A stretch of DNA of 64,000 bases. Source: Dyadobacter alkalitolerans DSM 23607. GTDB taxonomy: Bacteria; Bacteroidota; Bacteroidia; Cytophagales; Spirosomataceae. The notes beneath the pieces are model-generated. The model did not search any database and was not told where the DNA came from. It saw nothing but the letters and a program-made list of their open reading frames with translations. This document shows, piece after piece, positions 36,204 to 44,702 of the stretch. The stretch lies in contig NZ_AUAS01000003.1 in the NCBI RefSeq assembly GCF_000428845.1, forward strand, positions 496,001 to 560,000, given 5' to 3'. The number at the start of each line of letters is the position of its first letter. Positions within the stretch are counted from its first letter, which is position 1. The position numbers were made by a program, and so were the translations under genes.

Positions 36204-36396
36204 ATTCAATGAAAATCTATTCTGAGAGACTGTTAGCATTCAAATCTTTCAAAGGTAAGAATAATTAGATTGGCGTGCTGCAGTCCGGAAACAAGACAAA
36301 TGTGCCGCCCTTTTGGTAATAAGCGGGTTGATATTGAATGTTGTTCCAAAGAAAAAAGTAATTTTGACCAGATATATATCAATCAGCCAAGCACAA

Positions 36397-37278
36397 ATGA
36401 ATCAAAAGGAGTTTTTAGAATCGTTGGTTTGTCCGCTTACAGGAACCGCACTAACAATAGCAGAAGACGGAAAATCACTGAAAAGTGAAGACGGAACAAT
36501 ATATGAAGTAGGCGACACGGGCATCGTTAATATGCTTTATCCCAAAGAGTTGTTACCAGAAGACGCCCGCGAGCAATATTTGTATGACCAAGCGTTCCTT
36601 CGCTACGACAAAGGCGTTTCCTGGGTTTTTGAAACATTGAACCATTCGGACGAAGCATCGACCAGACAATTCTTCATCGACCTGATGGAATTGAAACCAG
36701 GCATGAAAGCACTCGAAGTGGGCGCTGGAACTGGTAAAGACTCATCGTTGATTTTAGACCGCGTAAGACCAGGCGGAACAGCAGTTCTGTCCGATCTTTC
36801 TCCTAATATGTTGAAACTAGCACAAGAAAAACTCTCAACGGAGGACGTTAATGTGCATTATTTCCTTGGAAACGGTTCTTATCTGCCATTCCCTGACGAT
36901 ACTTTTGATGCGGTGTTCCATTTTGGCGGAATCAATACATTCTCTGAAAGAAAACGTGCATTTGACGAGCTTACACGCGTAGTTCGTCCTGGCGGCAAAG
37001 TGGTTGTGGGTGACGAGAGCATTGCGCCCTGGTTACGGAACACGCCTACTTACGCTACATTATTAAAAGCCAATCCGCTTTTCCGTGCCGAAGTTCCTCT
37101 GGAAGACGTTCCGGCCAACATTGAGAATTTCAAGCTGCATTATGTGTTTGGAAATGCTTTTTATGTGATGGAATACAGGGTTACCGCGAAAGCTCCGGAA
37201 GTGGACATCGACCTGCCGATACCAGGCAAAGATTTCGTGGATAACTGGCGTTTACGCGCCGAAAAGGCGGTTGATTAA
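36397..37278 (+). CDS. SAM-dependent methyltransferase with N-terminal Trm112-like segment
   Basis: A 293-residue protein: residues about 5-50 resemble a Trm112-type zinc ribbon (FLESLVCPLTGTAL and YEVGDTGIVNML) but with only one of the expected cysteines, so metal binding is probably lost. A class I methyltransferase follows with SAM motif LEVGAGTGKDSS (about 112-123), motif II LSDLSPNML and motif IV FDAVFHFGGINT. It resembles UbiE/Methyltransf_11 types. The start ATG at 36397 fits the ribbon; the frame upstream to 36313 is unsupported. It is followed 19 bp later by a glycosidase-like gene. Substrate unknown; a sugar or lipid target is inferred from context. Confidence 0.8.
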   Translation: MNQKEFLESLVCPLTGTALTIAEDGKSLKSEDGTIYEVGDTGIVNMLYPKELLPEDAREQYLYDQAFLRYDKGVSWVFETLNHSDEASTRQFFIDLMELKPGMKALEVGAGTGKDSSLILDRVRPGGTAVLSDLSPNMLKLAQEKLSTEDVNVHYFLGNGSYLPFPDDTFDAVFHFGGINTFSERKRAFDELTRVVRPGGKVVVGDESIAPWLRNTPTYATLLKANPLFRAEVPLEDVPANIENFKLHYVFGNAFYVMEYRVTAKAPEVDIDLPIPGKDFVDNWRLRAEKAVD

Positions 37279-37297
37279 TCAATAACATTATCATTAC

Positions 37298-38233
37298 ATG
37301 TGGGTTAAAAAAGGAGTTATATATAAGCCGGACGGAACATTGCCGCACAGTTTGTCACACGCGCAGGTTCCGTTTGCATATAAGCACGAAGATTTTTTAC
37401 GCATATATTTTTCGTCCAGAGACAAAGACGGCCAATCGCGCCCGACGTTCATAGATGTAGATTATGACGATCCTAAAAAGATCCTTTACATTCATGACAA
37501 GCCAATTTTGGAACTCGGCGGCCCGGGTGAATATGATGAAACTGGTGCCATGCCTTCCTGGTTTGTAAACCGTCCGAATGGTGACATTTGGCTTTATTAC
37601 ACGGGCTGGAACCGCACCTGGAATTCGTACAGACTTTCCATGGGGCTGGCTGTCAGCACAGACGGCGGCATATCATTCAAAAAAATGTTCGTTGGACCAA
37701 TCATGGACCGCAGCATTCAAAACCCGCTTTGGGCCGCGCAGCCTTCGGTAATGATCGATGAGGATGGAACCTGGCGGATGTGGTATATTTCTGGCCACAA
37801 ATGCGAATACATTCACGATTATCCTGAGCCTTTTTACAGAGGTCAGTCTGCCACGAGTAAGGATGGGATTCATTGGGATATCAGCGACATTCCAGCATTG
37901 GATTTTGACGATTTTCTGCATGCGGTAGGCCGGCCGAGCGTTTTTAAGGAAGATGGGATTTACAAAATGTATTATTCTTACCGCCATACGCGTGACTATC
38001 GCACGGATCGCAACCAGAGTTACAGATTGGGTTATGCAGAATCAGTGGACGGCACAAACTGGGAGCGGAAGGATAATCTGGTTGGAATTGCAAAGTCTGA
38101 GAATCCGGAGGATTTTGATTATCAGATGATCGATTATGCTAACTTTTACCAGCATAACGGCAAGAAATATCTGCTTTATAATGGCAATGGCTTTGGCGCT
38201 GCCGGATTTGCTTATGCAGTCTGGGAGGACTAA
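37298..38233 (+). CDS. Five-bladed beta-propeller glycosidase-like protein (GH43/GH32 superfamily)
   Basis: A 311-residue protein without a signal peptide. Repeated WYI/YYTG and TSKDGIHW / STDGGISF motifs mark the blades of the GH43/GH62/GH32/GH68 five-bladed propeller. Examples are IWLYYTGWNRTWNSYRLSMG (about 91-110), WRMWYISGHKCEY (about 157-170) and YKMYYSYRHTRDYR (about 223-236). Acidic residues that could be catalytic include the Asp in GGPGEYDETGAM and Asp/Glu in blade 3. It may be an intracellular glycan-cleaving enzyme or a degenerate sugar-binding protein. Co-location with methyltransferase, PhyH and GT genes suggests sugar tailoring. Family level is fair; activity unknown. Confidence 0.72.
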   Translation: MWVKKGVIYKPDGTLPHSLSHAQVPFAYKHEDFLRIYFSSRDKDGQSRPTFIDVDYDDPKKILYIHDKPILELGGPGEYDETGAMPSWFVNRPNGDIWLYYTGWNRTWNSYRLSMGLAVSTDGGISFKKMFVGPIMDRSIQNPLWAAQPSVMIDEDGTWRMWYISGHKCEYIHDYPEPFYRGQSATSKDGIHWDISDIPALDFDDFLHAVGRPSVFKEDGIYKMYYSYRHTRDYRTDRNQSYRLGYAESVDGTNWERKDNLVGIAKSENPEDFDYQMIDYANFYQHNGKKYLLYNGNGFGAAGFAYAVWED

Positions 38234-38285
38234 GATCCTATTAGAAGGCAACAATAGTCATTTATTTGATTTCAAGAGAAACATA

Positions 38286-38346
38286 AATTTGAGAACTTAT
38301 TCAGAGCCGGTTACATTATCTGACTGATTAGGTTCTCAATTTTTTT
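38286..38346 (+). terminator. Possible terminator or attenuator between propeller and PhyH genes
   Basis: TTGAGAAC (38289-38296) pairs with GTTCTCAA (38332-38339), with a 35-nt internal region and a T7 run after. The long loop lowers confidence; it could instead shape the 5' end of the PhyH mRNA. Confidence 0.4.
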
Positions 38347-38369
38347 CAAACCACATAAAGTGTCATACA

Positions 38370-39188
38370 ATGAGCACACTTCAAGAGCAATTCAATAATG
38401 ACGGCTATGTCCTTTTAAGAGATTTTTTGGACAAAGACGTTGTCAATAACATTTACACGGACGCCAGAAAAATATTCGCAACACAAATCAAGCACGTCAC
38501 TGGCAGAACGCCGGATATCGACAACCGTGATGAGTTTGAAAATGCAATGTTTGAGTTTTTTGAAAAAGACTTCAATGCGTTTGTGAACACGGGTAAAACT
38601 GTTCAGCATACATTCTCGCTACACCGACTGGGTCTTGATCCAAAAATTGAAGACATTCTGAAACAAGTTGGTCTTTCCAGCCCGATCATTGGCGCACGCG
38701 CTGCGATGCAATTTAACAGCCGTTTCTTGTCAAAAGATGGCAGCAAACACTGGAAACTTGACGCCCACCAGGACTGGCGCACAGGCCAGGGCTCATTGGA
38801 CAGCACTGTAATCTGGTTCCCAATGGTTGACGCCGGCGCAGATATCGGCGCTTTACAAGTAATTCCAGGCAGCCACAAAATCGGTTTGCAAGAATCAAAC
38901 ACATCGGGTTACCAGGGCGGGATCACAACCACATTAAAAGAAGAAGATTTCGTCCAAACCGAATTCAAAGTCGGCGACATCCTCGTCTTCTCCGCCTTCC
39001 TGATCCACCAATCCGGCAACAACATTACCAACAACATCCGCTGGTCTGTACAACTCCGCTACAACAACCTCGACGAGCCAACATTCATCGAAAGAGGCTA
39101 CCCAATGGCATACATTTACAAACCGGAAACGGAACTAGTAACGCCAAATTTCCCAAGCGTAGAGCAATTGAAAGAGGTTTTTAGCTGA
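38370..39188 (+). CDS. Phytanoyl-CoA dioxygenase (PhyH) family protein
   Basis: A 272-residue Fe(II)/2-oxoglutarate-dependent oxygenase of the PhyH family. It starts FNNDGYVLLRDFLDKD. The iron triad appears as His and Asp in DAHQDWR (about 129-135) and a distal His in FLIHQSGNN (about 209-217), with 2-oxoglutarate-binding Arg in IRWSVQLRYNN. QVIPGSHKIG matches the family signature. Bacterial PhyH proteins hydroxylate small metabolites or sugars in natural-product and polysaccharide clusters. It precedes the small DUF4258-like gene by 19 bp and two GT2 genes further on. Substrate unknown. Confidence 0.85.
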   Translation: MSTLQEQFNNDGYVLLRDFLDKDVVNNIYTDARKIFATQIKHVTGRTPDIDNRDEFENAMFEFFEKDFNAFVNTGKTVQHTFSLHRLGLDPKIEDILKQVGLSSPIIGARAAMQFNSRFLSKDGSKHWKLDAHQDWRTGQGSLDSTVIWFPMVDAGADIGALQVIPGSHKIGLQESNTSGYQGGITTTLKEEDFVQTEFKVGDILVFSAFLIHQSGNNITNNIRWSVQLRYNNLDEPTFIERGYPMAYIYKPETELVTPNFPSVEQLKEVFS

Positions 39189-39207
39189 AATTTTAGCTAG
39201 AATCTTC

Positions 39208-39447
39208 ATGAAACACACACAGTATTTCTTGTTCACAAGAGAGCGAAGTGATCGTCAGGGAATAAAAAATGAATGGATTGAGCAAGTCTTTCATTTTCCA
39301 GAAAAAGAGGAAATACAGTCAGACGGTCGGATAAGGCGCTGGGCAAAAATCGAGGAGAACCAAAAATATTTACGCATTGTTCTACTCGACGACGGTGAAA
39401 CCGTCCACAACGCCTTTTTCGACCGCTCATTTAAAACCGAAAGCTAG
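39208..39447 (+). CDS. DUF4258-like small protein, candidate toxin-type partner
   Basis: A 79-residue basic/acidic mixed protein. The ordered blocks FTRERSDRQGI, EWIEQVFHFP, DGRIRRWAKI and RIVLLDDGETVHNAFFDRSF resemble DUF4258-type proteins. That family is related in size and layout to RelE/ParE-like folds. It is 2 bp upstream of a DUF2283 gene, the usual partner of this family. The pair sits inside a glycan gene cluster without obvious relation to it. Toxin activity is not demonstrated; the pairing is the main reason for suspicion. Family match is from memory of similar sequences. Confidence 0.66.
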   Translation: MKHTQYFLFTRERSDRQGIKNEWIEQVFHFPEKEEIQSDGRIRRWAKIEENQKYLRIVLLDDGETVHNAFFDRSFKTES

Positions 39448-39449
39448 AC

Positions 39450-39674
39450 ATGGATATCAGGTATTTTCAAGATACGGATACGCTTTTACTGGTTTTTAAT
39501 CAGAATGAGGTAGTGTCTACTGATGATGTAAATGAGAACATGCTGGTCGATTTGGATGCGAATGGCAATCCGGTTTCTTTGACGATTGAACATGCACAGC
39601 ATATGACAAATGTGCATGGCTTATCCTTCCAGCAGATCAGCCAAGGTTCTGTTAAACAACTCGTTAATATCTAA
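39450..39674 (+). CDS. DUF2283 family small protein
   Basis: A 74-residue acidic protein with the DUF2283 pattern: an IRYFQDTDTLLLVF opening, a central ENMLVDLDANGNPVSLTIEH block and a short helical tail. DUF2283 proteins are often encoded beside DUF4258 proteins, as here with 2 bp between the genes, a layout reminiscent of toxin-antitoxin pairs. The acidic character would suit an antitoxin or binding partner, but nothing in the sequence proves that. It ends 15 bp before a GT2 gene. Confidence 0.78.
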   Translation: MDIRYFQDTDTLLLVFNQNEVVSTDDVNENMLVDLDANGNPVSLTIEHAQHMTNVHGLSFQQISQGSVKQLVNI

Positions 39675-39689
39675 TTCTCTACTTTTCCT

Positions 39690-40514
39690 TTGAAACTTTC
39701 CGTTTGCGTTCCTACATATAATCATGAGCGATACATTGGGCAGATGCTTGATGGGGCTTTGATGCAGGTTACGGATTTTGAGTTTGAGATCGTGGTTGGG
39801 GATGATGCTTCTACGGATGCTACGCCTGACATCATTCGAGCATATCAGGAGAAAAATCCGGGACGAATTCGGGCGTTTTTACATTCAGAGAACCAGGGGC
39901 CCAAGGAGCCGCGTGAATTTGCGGGGCGGAATAACGTCCTGCAATTGCTGAAAGCCTGCGAGGGCGAATATGTGGCGATGTGCGAGGGCGATGATTACTG
40001 GACCGATCCGCTGAAATTACAGAAGCAAGTCGATTTTTTGGATGCTAATCCGGATTTTGCTATATCCCACCATAACGTTCTGGTGACCTACGAAGACGGG
40101 TCGCCAGAACATTTTTTTAATTTGCCGGACCAGAAAGCTGTTTCAACCATTGAAGATATTTTGGAGGACAAATGGTTTATGGCCACTGCCAGCTGGGTTT
40201 ACAGGAATTATTTTCTTGAAATCGACTTCGCCGATTGGCACGCGAAAGCTGCTGCGGGCGACTGGGCGGTGATCATTCAATTGGCTGCGCAGGGCAAAAT
40301 CGGTTATTTTCCAGAGCCAATGGGCGTGTATCGCAAGCATAGCGCGGGGCTGAGCAATGTGCATGCGAGCACGAATCAAAAATTTTGGCAGAACCGAAGG
40401 GATATGTTTGAAAATGTTGGTAAATGGCTGGGCAACAAATATGATGCGGTTATCGCAAAGACATTAGCTCGCTACGATGAGCAGCTATCCTTATTTGAAA
40501 AAATTGGCAGTTAA
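39690..40514 (+). CDS. Glycosyltransferase family 2
   Basis: A 274-residue GT2 with TTG start at 39690, giving MKLSVCVPTYNHERYIGQML, the expected first strand. Other visible parts are VGDDASTDATPDII (about 36-49) and MCEGDDYWTDPLKL (about 92-105) carrying the metal-binding acidic residues. YRNYFLEIDFADWH and GVYRKHSAGLS come near the C-terminus. It is the type that transfers a sugar onto a growing surface polysaccharide. It is 15 bp after the DUF2283 gene and 44 bp before a second GT2. No ATG is available at this position, so the rare TTG start is inferred from family alignment. Confidence 0.88.
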   Translation: MKLSVCVPTYNHERYIGQMLDGALMQVTDFEFEIVVGDDASTDATPDIIRAYQEKNPGRIRAFLHSENQGPKEPREFAGRNNVLQLLKACEGEYVAMCEGDDYWTDPLKLQKQVDFLDANPDFAISHHNVLVTYEDGSPEHFFNLPDQKAVSTIEDILEDKWFMATASWVYRNYFLEIDFADWHAKAAAGDWAVIIQLAAQGKIGYFPEPMGVYRKHSAGLSNVHASTNQKFWQNRRDMFENVGKWLGNKYDAVIAKTLARYDEQLSLFEKIGS

Positions 40515-40558
40515 AATTAATAATCTTTAATTTGTACTGTTTTCAACAATTGCAATCT

Positions 40559-41323
40559 ATGAAGCTAAGCGTCGTAATACCAGCATATAATGAGGAGGAA
40601 TCAATAACACACACTCTGACATCGCTGCACCAAACATTAAATAAATACAATATCCCTCACGAAATATGCGTCACAAACGATAATTCCAAAGACGGAACTC
40701 TTCGTGTGCTGGACGAGCTTTCGCTTCAAATCCCAACATTGGTTTACTACACAAATCCGGGCCCGAATGGCTTCGGTTATGCGGTTAGATATGGTTTAGA
40801 GCGTTTTAAGGGAGATTGCGTGGCTGTTTTCATGGCAGATATGTCTGATGATCCGGAAGATTTGGTAAAATATTATTACAAAATGCTCGATGGCGATTAC
40901 GACTGCGTTTTTGGATCGCGTTGGGAGAAGGGTGGAAAGGTCATTGACTATCCTGCATTGAAAAAAGTCATCAACCGCGTTGCCAATTTTATTGTAAAAG
41001 TGGTGATGGGGATCAAATACAATGATACGACCAACGCATTTAAGCTTTATAAAAGAGAAACCATTGAAGGCATTAAGCCATTTTTAGCTCCACATTTTAA
41101 CCTTACCATTGAACTTCCATTAAAAGCAATGGTGCGCGGTTACAATTATGCCGTTGTCCCAAATAGCTGGACAAACCGGAAATACGGCGAATCAAAGCTG
41201 AAAATTAAGGAAATGGGAAGTCGTTACTTCTTTATCTTAATGTATTGCCTTATTGAAAAATACTTCTCGCAAGGCGATTTTATGAAGAAATCCACTGCGC
41301 CTAAAAAGGAAGTCAGCCGCTAA
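40559..41323 (+). CDS. Glycosyltransferase family 2, DPM-like
   Basis: A 254-residue GT2 starting MKLSVVIPAYNEEESITHTL at ATG 40559; the open frame from 40532 adds nine unsupported residues. It shows TNDNSKDGTLRVL, then FMADMSDDPEDLVKYYYKML (about 92-111), the DxD-containing motif of polyprenyl-phosphate sugar transferases, and FGSRWEKGG. The NDTTNAFKLYKRETIEG and ELPLKAMVRG stretches resemble the DPM class. It is the last gene of the glycan cluster that starts at 36397. The Lys-rich tail (KKSTAPKKEV) is cytoplasmic. Acceptor is unknown. Confidence 0.86.
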   Translation: MKLSVVIPAYNEEESITHTLTSLHQTLNKYNIPHEICVTNDNSKDGTLRVLDELSLQIPTLVYYTNPGPNGFGYAVRYGLERFKGDCVAVFMADMSDDPEDLVKYYYKMLDGDYDCVFGSRWEKGGKVIDYPALKKVINRVANFIVKVVMGIKYNDTTNAFKLYKRETIEGIKPFLAPHFNLTIELPLKAMVRGYNYAVVPNSWTNRKYGESKLKIKEMGSRYFFILMYCLIEKYFSQGDFMKKSTAPKKEVSR

Positions 41324-41395
41324 TAGTATCATTACTTGCGAATTGACAGGGTTACCTTAATCCGCTGGCCGTCAGCACTAATTTTTCTTGAACAT

Positions 41396-41845
41396 TTACT
41401 TAATCCATTCCTGGACGAATGTCATTTTGTGCGCAATGTAGGAAATGGCGAGTCCCCAGATGATCGCGCTTGCGGACATCCACAGGAAAATAGCCGGACG
41501 CGGTGCTTTGAAGGCGACGGCGAGGATGGGACCGAAAAGCGGCGTAAATAATGGTGGCGTCAGAAATGCGATGCCGATGATCCCAAAACGTTTCCAGATA
41601 TTGACCGCAATGCGATTGGTCCGGCTGAACTTTTTCGGCGGCGTTTTTCTGCGTTGTTTGATAAAATTCTGAATCGCGCCGCCTACATATGTAAGTACGA
41701 ACACGCTGAACATCATGCCGATAGCCGAGCAAATAGCAGTTTCAAGCCACGTTAGTTTCAGGACAACCCCTGCAATGGGCCCTCCGAAAAATTTGAGCGT
41801 ACTGGCAAGGGCAACTGATAAATATTTTAGTAGGGTGGTTTTCAT
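41396..41845 (-). CDS. Small polytopic membrane protein
   Basis: A 149-residue inner-membrane protein with about four hydrophobic segments (12-30, 32-55, 88-107, 113-137) separated by a basic cytoplasmic loop (KQRRKTPPKKFSRTNR near 64-79). GIIGIAFLTPPLFTPLFGP in the third segment resembles the small multi-drug export (Sm_multidrug_ex) type, though I am unsure. It begins directly after the dxr stop without a gap and so is probably co-expressed with dxr and the GH3 gene. Nothing in the sequence points to a substrate. Confidence 0.7.
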   Translation of the reverse strand: MKTTLLKYLSVALASTLKFFGGPIAGVVLKLTWLETAICSAIGMMFSVFVLTYVGGAIQNFIKQRRKTPPKKFSRTNRIAVNIWKRFGIIGIAFLTPPLFTPLFGPILAVAFKAPRPAIFLWMSASAIIWGLAISYIAHKMTFVQEWIK

Positions 41846-43006
41846 TTAAACTTTTACCTGTATCAGTTCTGAAGCAAAACGCCTTGTCGCCTCATTGGTT
41901 TGAACGTAGTCATAATACGTCGGGGCGGAAATGTAGGACATTTTGGCAAGGCTTTCAATGATCAGGTCCGAAATATCCAGAAATCCGATCTTATCCTGAA
42001 GAAACGCTTCTACCGCAATTTCATTGGCTGCATTGACAATACAAGCCGCATTTCCCCCTTTTTCCAAAACTTCATAAGCAATCGCAAGGTTCCTGAAAGT
42101 GTCCAGATCGGGTTTTTCAAAGGTTAAGGAAGGATAATCCATAAAGTTAAACCTTGGAAAAGTCGATTTCAGTCGCGCAGGATAACGCAATGCATACTGG
42201 ATCGGCAATTTCATATCCGGCAAGCCCATTTGTGCCTTTATGCTGCCATCCTCAAATTGCACAAGCGAGTGCACAATGCTTTGCGGGTGAACGATGACGT
42301 CTATTTGTGAAGCTTCGAGATCGAATAACCATTTGGCCTCGATCACTTCCAGCCCTTTATTCATGAGCGTGGCCGAATCAATCGTGATCTTGGCGCCCAT
42401 GCTCCAATTGGGATGCTTTAATGCTTGTGCTTTGGTAACATTAGCCAAAAACGCCCGATCCTTGCCGCGGAATGGACCGCCCGAAGCCGTTAGTATGATC
42501 TTTTCAATCTTGTTTTCTTGTTCCCCAACCAGACATTGGAAAATGGCAGAATGCTCGGAATCGACCGGGTAAATGTTTACGCCGTATTGTTTGGCTAGTC
42601 CGGTAATAAGCTCGCCGGCCACAACCAGCGTTTCTTTGTTCGCTAATGCAATGTCTTTTCCAGCCTTAATGGCGTGAATGGTTGGCAAAAGTCCGGCATA
42701 ACCCACCATCGCCGTAAGCACCGTGTCAATTTCTTCCGATTCTACGACGGAAACCAGTGCTTCGATCCCGCTGTAAACCTTTATATTGAATGAAGAAAGG
42801 GCTGATTTAACCTTATCAAAATGCTTTTCATTTCCGATAACCACTTCTTTGGGCAGAAATTTCGCTGCCTGCTCGATCAGCAGATCCGCATTGTCCTGGG
42901 CAGTAAGAACGGATACTGAAAAAATCTCAGGATTCGCATCAATCACTTCCAGGGCCTGCGTCCCGATCGAACCCGTTGATCCAAGAATTGCTATATTTTT
43001 TCTCAT
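41846..43006 (-). CDS. dxr: 1-deoxy-D-xylulose 5-phosphate reductoisomerase
   Basis: The second, committed enzyme of the MEP pathway to isoprenoid precursors, converting DXP to MEP with NADPH and a divalent metal. The 386-residue protein has the NADPH-binding GSTGSIGTQALEVI at the start, ANKETLVVAGE, the metal site PVDSEHSAIFQCL (about 147-160) and TASGGPFRGK near 181. SMGAKITIDSATLMNKGLE follows. Length and order are typical. It follows the GH3 gene by 18 bp and abuts the small membrane protein gene, so three genes probably share one transcript. Confidence 0.97.
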   Translation of the reverse strand: MRKNIAILGSTGSIGTQALEVIDANPEIFSVSVLTAQDNADLLIEQAAKFLPKEVVIGNEKHFDKVKSALSSFNIKVYSGIEALVSVVESEEIDTVLTAMVGYAGLLPTIHAIKAGKDIALANKETLVVAGELITGLAKQYGVNIYPVDSEHSAIFQCLVGEQENKIEKIILTASGGPFRGKDRAFLANVTKAQALKHPNWSMGAKITIDSATLMNKGLEVIEAKWLFDLEASQIDVIVHPQSIVHSLVQFEDGSIKAQMGLPDMKLPIQYALRYPARLKSTFPRFNFMDYPSLTFEKPDLDTFRNLAIAYEVLEKGGNAACIVNAANEIAVEAFLQDKIGFLDISDLIIESLAKMSYISAPTYYDYVQTNEATRRFASELIQVKV

Positions 43007-43024
43007 TCTGATGCTTAGGTTAAA

Positions 43025-44527
43025 TTACTGCCGGTTGATTTTGATCAGTTCATCCGCGATTTTCCGGTCGTTGGACAATCGGGGCACTTTGTTCTGGCCG
43101 CCTAGTTTGCCATTCGCGCGCATGTAGTCGATAAATGAATTCTTGCGTAATGGCACCAGTTCCAGTGTTTTCAAAATGCTGCCTTTGATCAGATCTTTGT
43201 AATAGATGTTGAGTTCGGTAAGCTTCCTGTCGACATCCGCCACGAATTGCTCCTTATTATTAGGCTCGACGGCGAATTCCACCAACCATTCATGATAAGG
43301 AAGTCCGCCATTTTCAGAATTTACCATTGGCGCAACCGTAAACTCGACAACTTCAACCTCAGGATGGCGTTCCATGGCATAACGCAATGCTTTTTCTATC
43401 TCCTCCCCGATCACGTGTTCGCCGAATGCGGATATGAAATGCTTGATCCGGCCCGTTACCAGGATCTTGTACGGATTTACAGAGACAAACCGCACCGTAT
43501 CGCCCAAGGAATAGCCCCATAACCCCGCATTATTATTCACGATCACCGCATAATTCTGCCCAACTTGCACTTCTCCGATGGATAATCGCCGGGGATTTTC
43601 GTCGAAGTAGTTTTCAACGGGAATGAATTCGTAAAAGATGCCTGTGTCCAAAAGCAGCAGTAAACCGTCGTCATTTTGTGAATCCTGATAGGCGAAAAAG
43701 CCTTCCGAAGCAGGATATAGCTCAATCGAATCGATCTTCTTTCCGATGGATTCAAAGAGTTTGGCGCGGTAAGGCTCGAAATTGACCCCGCCATATATGA
43801 AGAGCGAAAAGTCCGGAAAGACGTCTTTGATCTTTTTCCCGGTCCTTTCGATAATCTTGTCAAAATACATTTGTACCCACGGCGGAATGCCCGATATCAG
43901 TGACATGCGCTGGTCGAGCGTTTCGTCGATGATCTTGTCCAGCTTCGTTTCCCAATCTTCAATGCAGTTCGTTTCGTAGCTCGGCATTTGGTTGGATCTG
44001 AGGTAACCCGGAACGTGGTGATTGGAAATACCTGACAAGCGGCCTGTCAGTACACCGCCTGTTTCCGTCAGGACTGGGCTTCCGGATAAGAAAATGAGCT
44101 TATTATCAAGAAATTGGGCTTTTTTGGTTTCTGCTATATACGTCAAAATGGCATTGCGGGCAGAATCAATGTGGTTGGAAATCGAGTCGCGGGAAATCGG
44201 AATGTACTTGGTTCCCGAGGTTGTACCTGACGTTTTGGCAAAATATAAGGGCTTGCCCGGCCAGAGAATGTCTTCGTCCCCGTTTTTTACCTTATCAATA
44301 TATTTGCGAAGGTCTTCGTAATCATGAACCGGGACCGCTTCTTTGAAGTCGGAATAGCTGTGGATGTCCTTAAAAAAATGATCTTTTCCAAACTCCGTAT
44401 GAAGCGCTTTCCGGACCAGATTACCCCTCCATTTTTCCTGAACTTCGACGCTCCGCGAGATCCAATCCTGTTGCTGCTGTACAATGTATCGAGCCAGCGG
44501 CTCACTCAATAGTGCTCTGATTCCCAT
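43025..44527 (-). CDS. GH3-family acyl-acid/amide synthetase-like protein
   Basis: A 500-residue GH3-fold protein related to plant acyl-amido synthetases and to the ANL superfamily; bacterial members are of unknown substrate. It opens with the family segment WRGNLVRKALHTEFGKDHFF. The ATP-binding region is FAKTSGTTSGTKYIPISRDS (about 94-113) followed by NLVR-type residues; a second motif EGFFAYQDSQNDDGLLLL (about 270-288) and GLWGYSLGDTVRF (about 335-347) are intact. It is the first gene of a unit with dxr and a membrane protein. The link with isoprenoid synthesis is positional only. Confidence 0.88.
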   Translation of the reverse strand: MGIRALLSEPLARYIVQQQQDWISRSVEVQEKWRGNLVRKALHTEFGKDHFFKDIHSYSDFKEAVPVHDYEDLRKYIDKVKNGDEDILWPGKPLYFAKTSGTTSGTKYIPISRDSISNHIDSARNAILTYIAETKKAQFLDNKLIFLSGSPVLTETGGVLTGRLSGISNHHVPGYLRSNQMPSYETNCIEDWETKLDKIIDETLDQRMSLISGIPPWVQMYFDKIIERTGKKIKDVFPDFSLFIYGGVNFEPYRAKLFESIGKKIDSIELYPASEGFFAYQDSQNDDGLLLLLDTGIFYEFIPVENYFDENPRRLSIGEVQVGQNYAVIVNNNAGLWGYSLGDTVRFVSVNPYKILVTGRIKHFISAFGEHVIGEEIEKALRYAMERHPEVEVVEFTVAPMVNSENGGLPYHEWLVEFAVEPNNKEQFVADVDRKLTELNIYYKDLIKGSILKTLELVPLRKNSFIDYMRANGKLGGQNKVPRLSNDRKIADELIKINRQ

Positions 44528-44631
44528 AGTAAAAACAAAGGTACACAGGTTTTGTAAATTCTATTCTACAAGGCCGCCTAACAGGCTTTTTTGAGGCCAA
44601 AACGGCCATTAGCCGAAATTTTTTAAATGCC

Positions 44632-44661
44632 TTTGTTTGTGGTTATTTATCTGTAATTTTG
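44632..44661 (+). promoter_or_regulatory. Promoter of the mreBCD operon
   Basis: TTTG at 44632-44635, an 18-bp spacer and TAATTTTG at 44654-44661 match the Bacteroidota TTTG / TAnnTTTG promoter. The mreB ATG lies 41 bp downstream. Confidence 0.68.
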
Positions 44662-44702
44662 CCATCCTGAAATCAAAGTGAGCGAAAATTTTAAAAAAAT
44701 AT

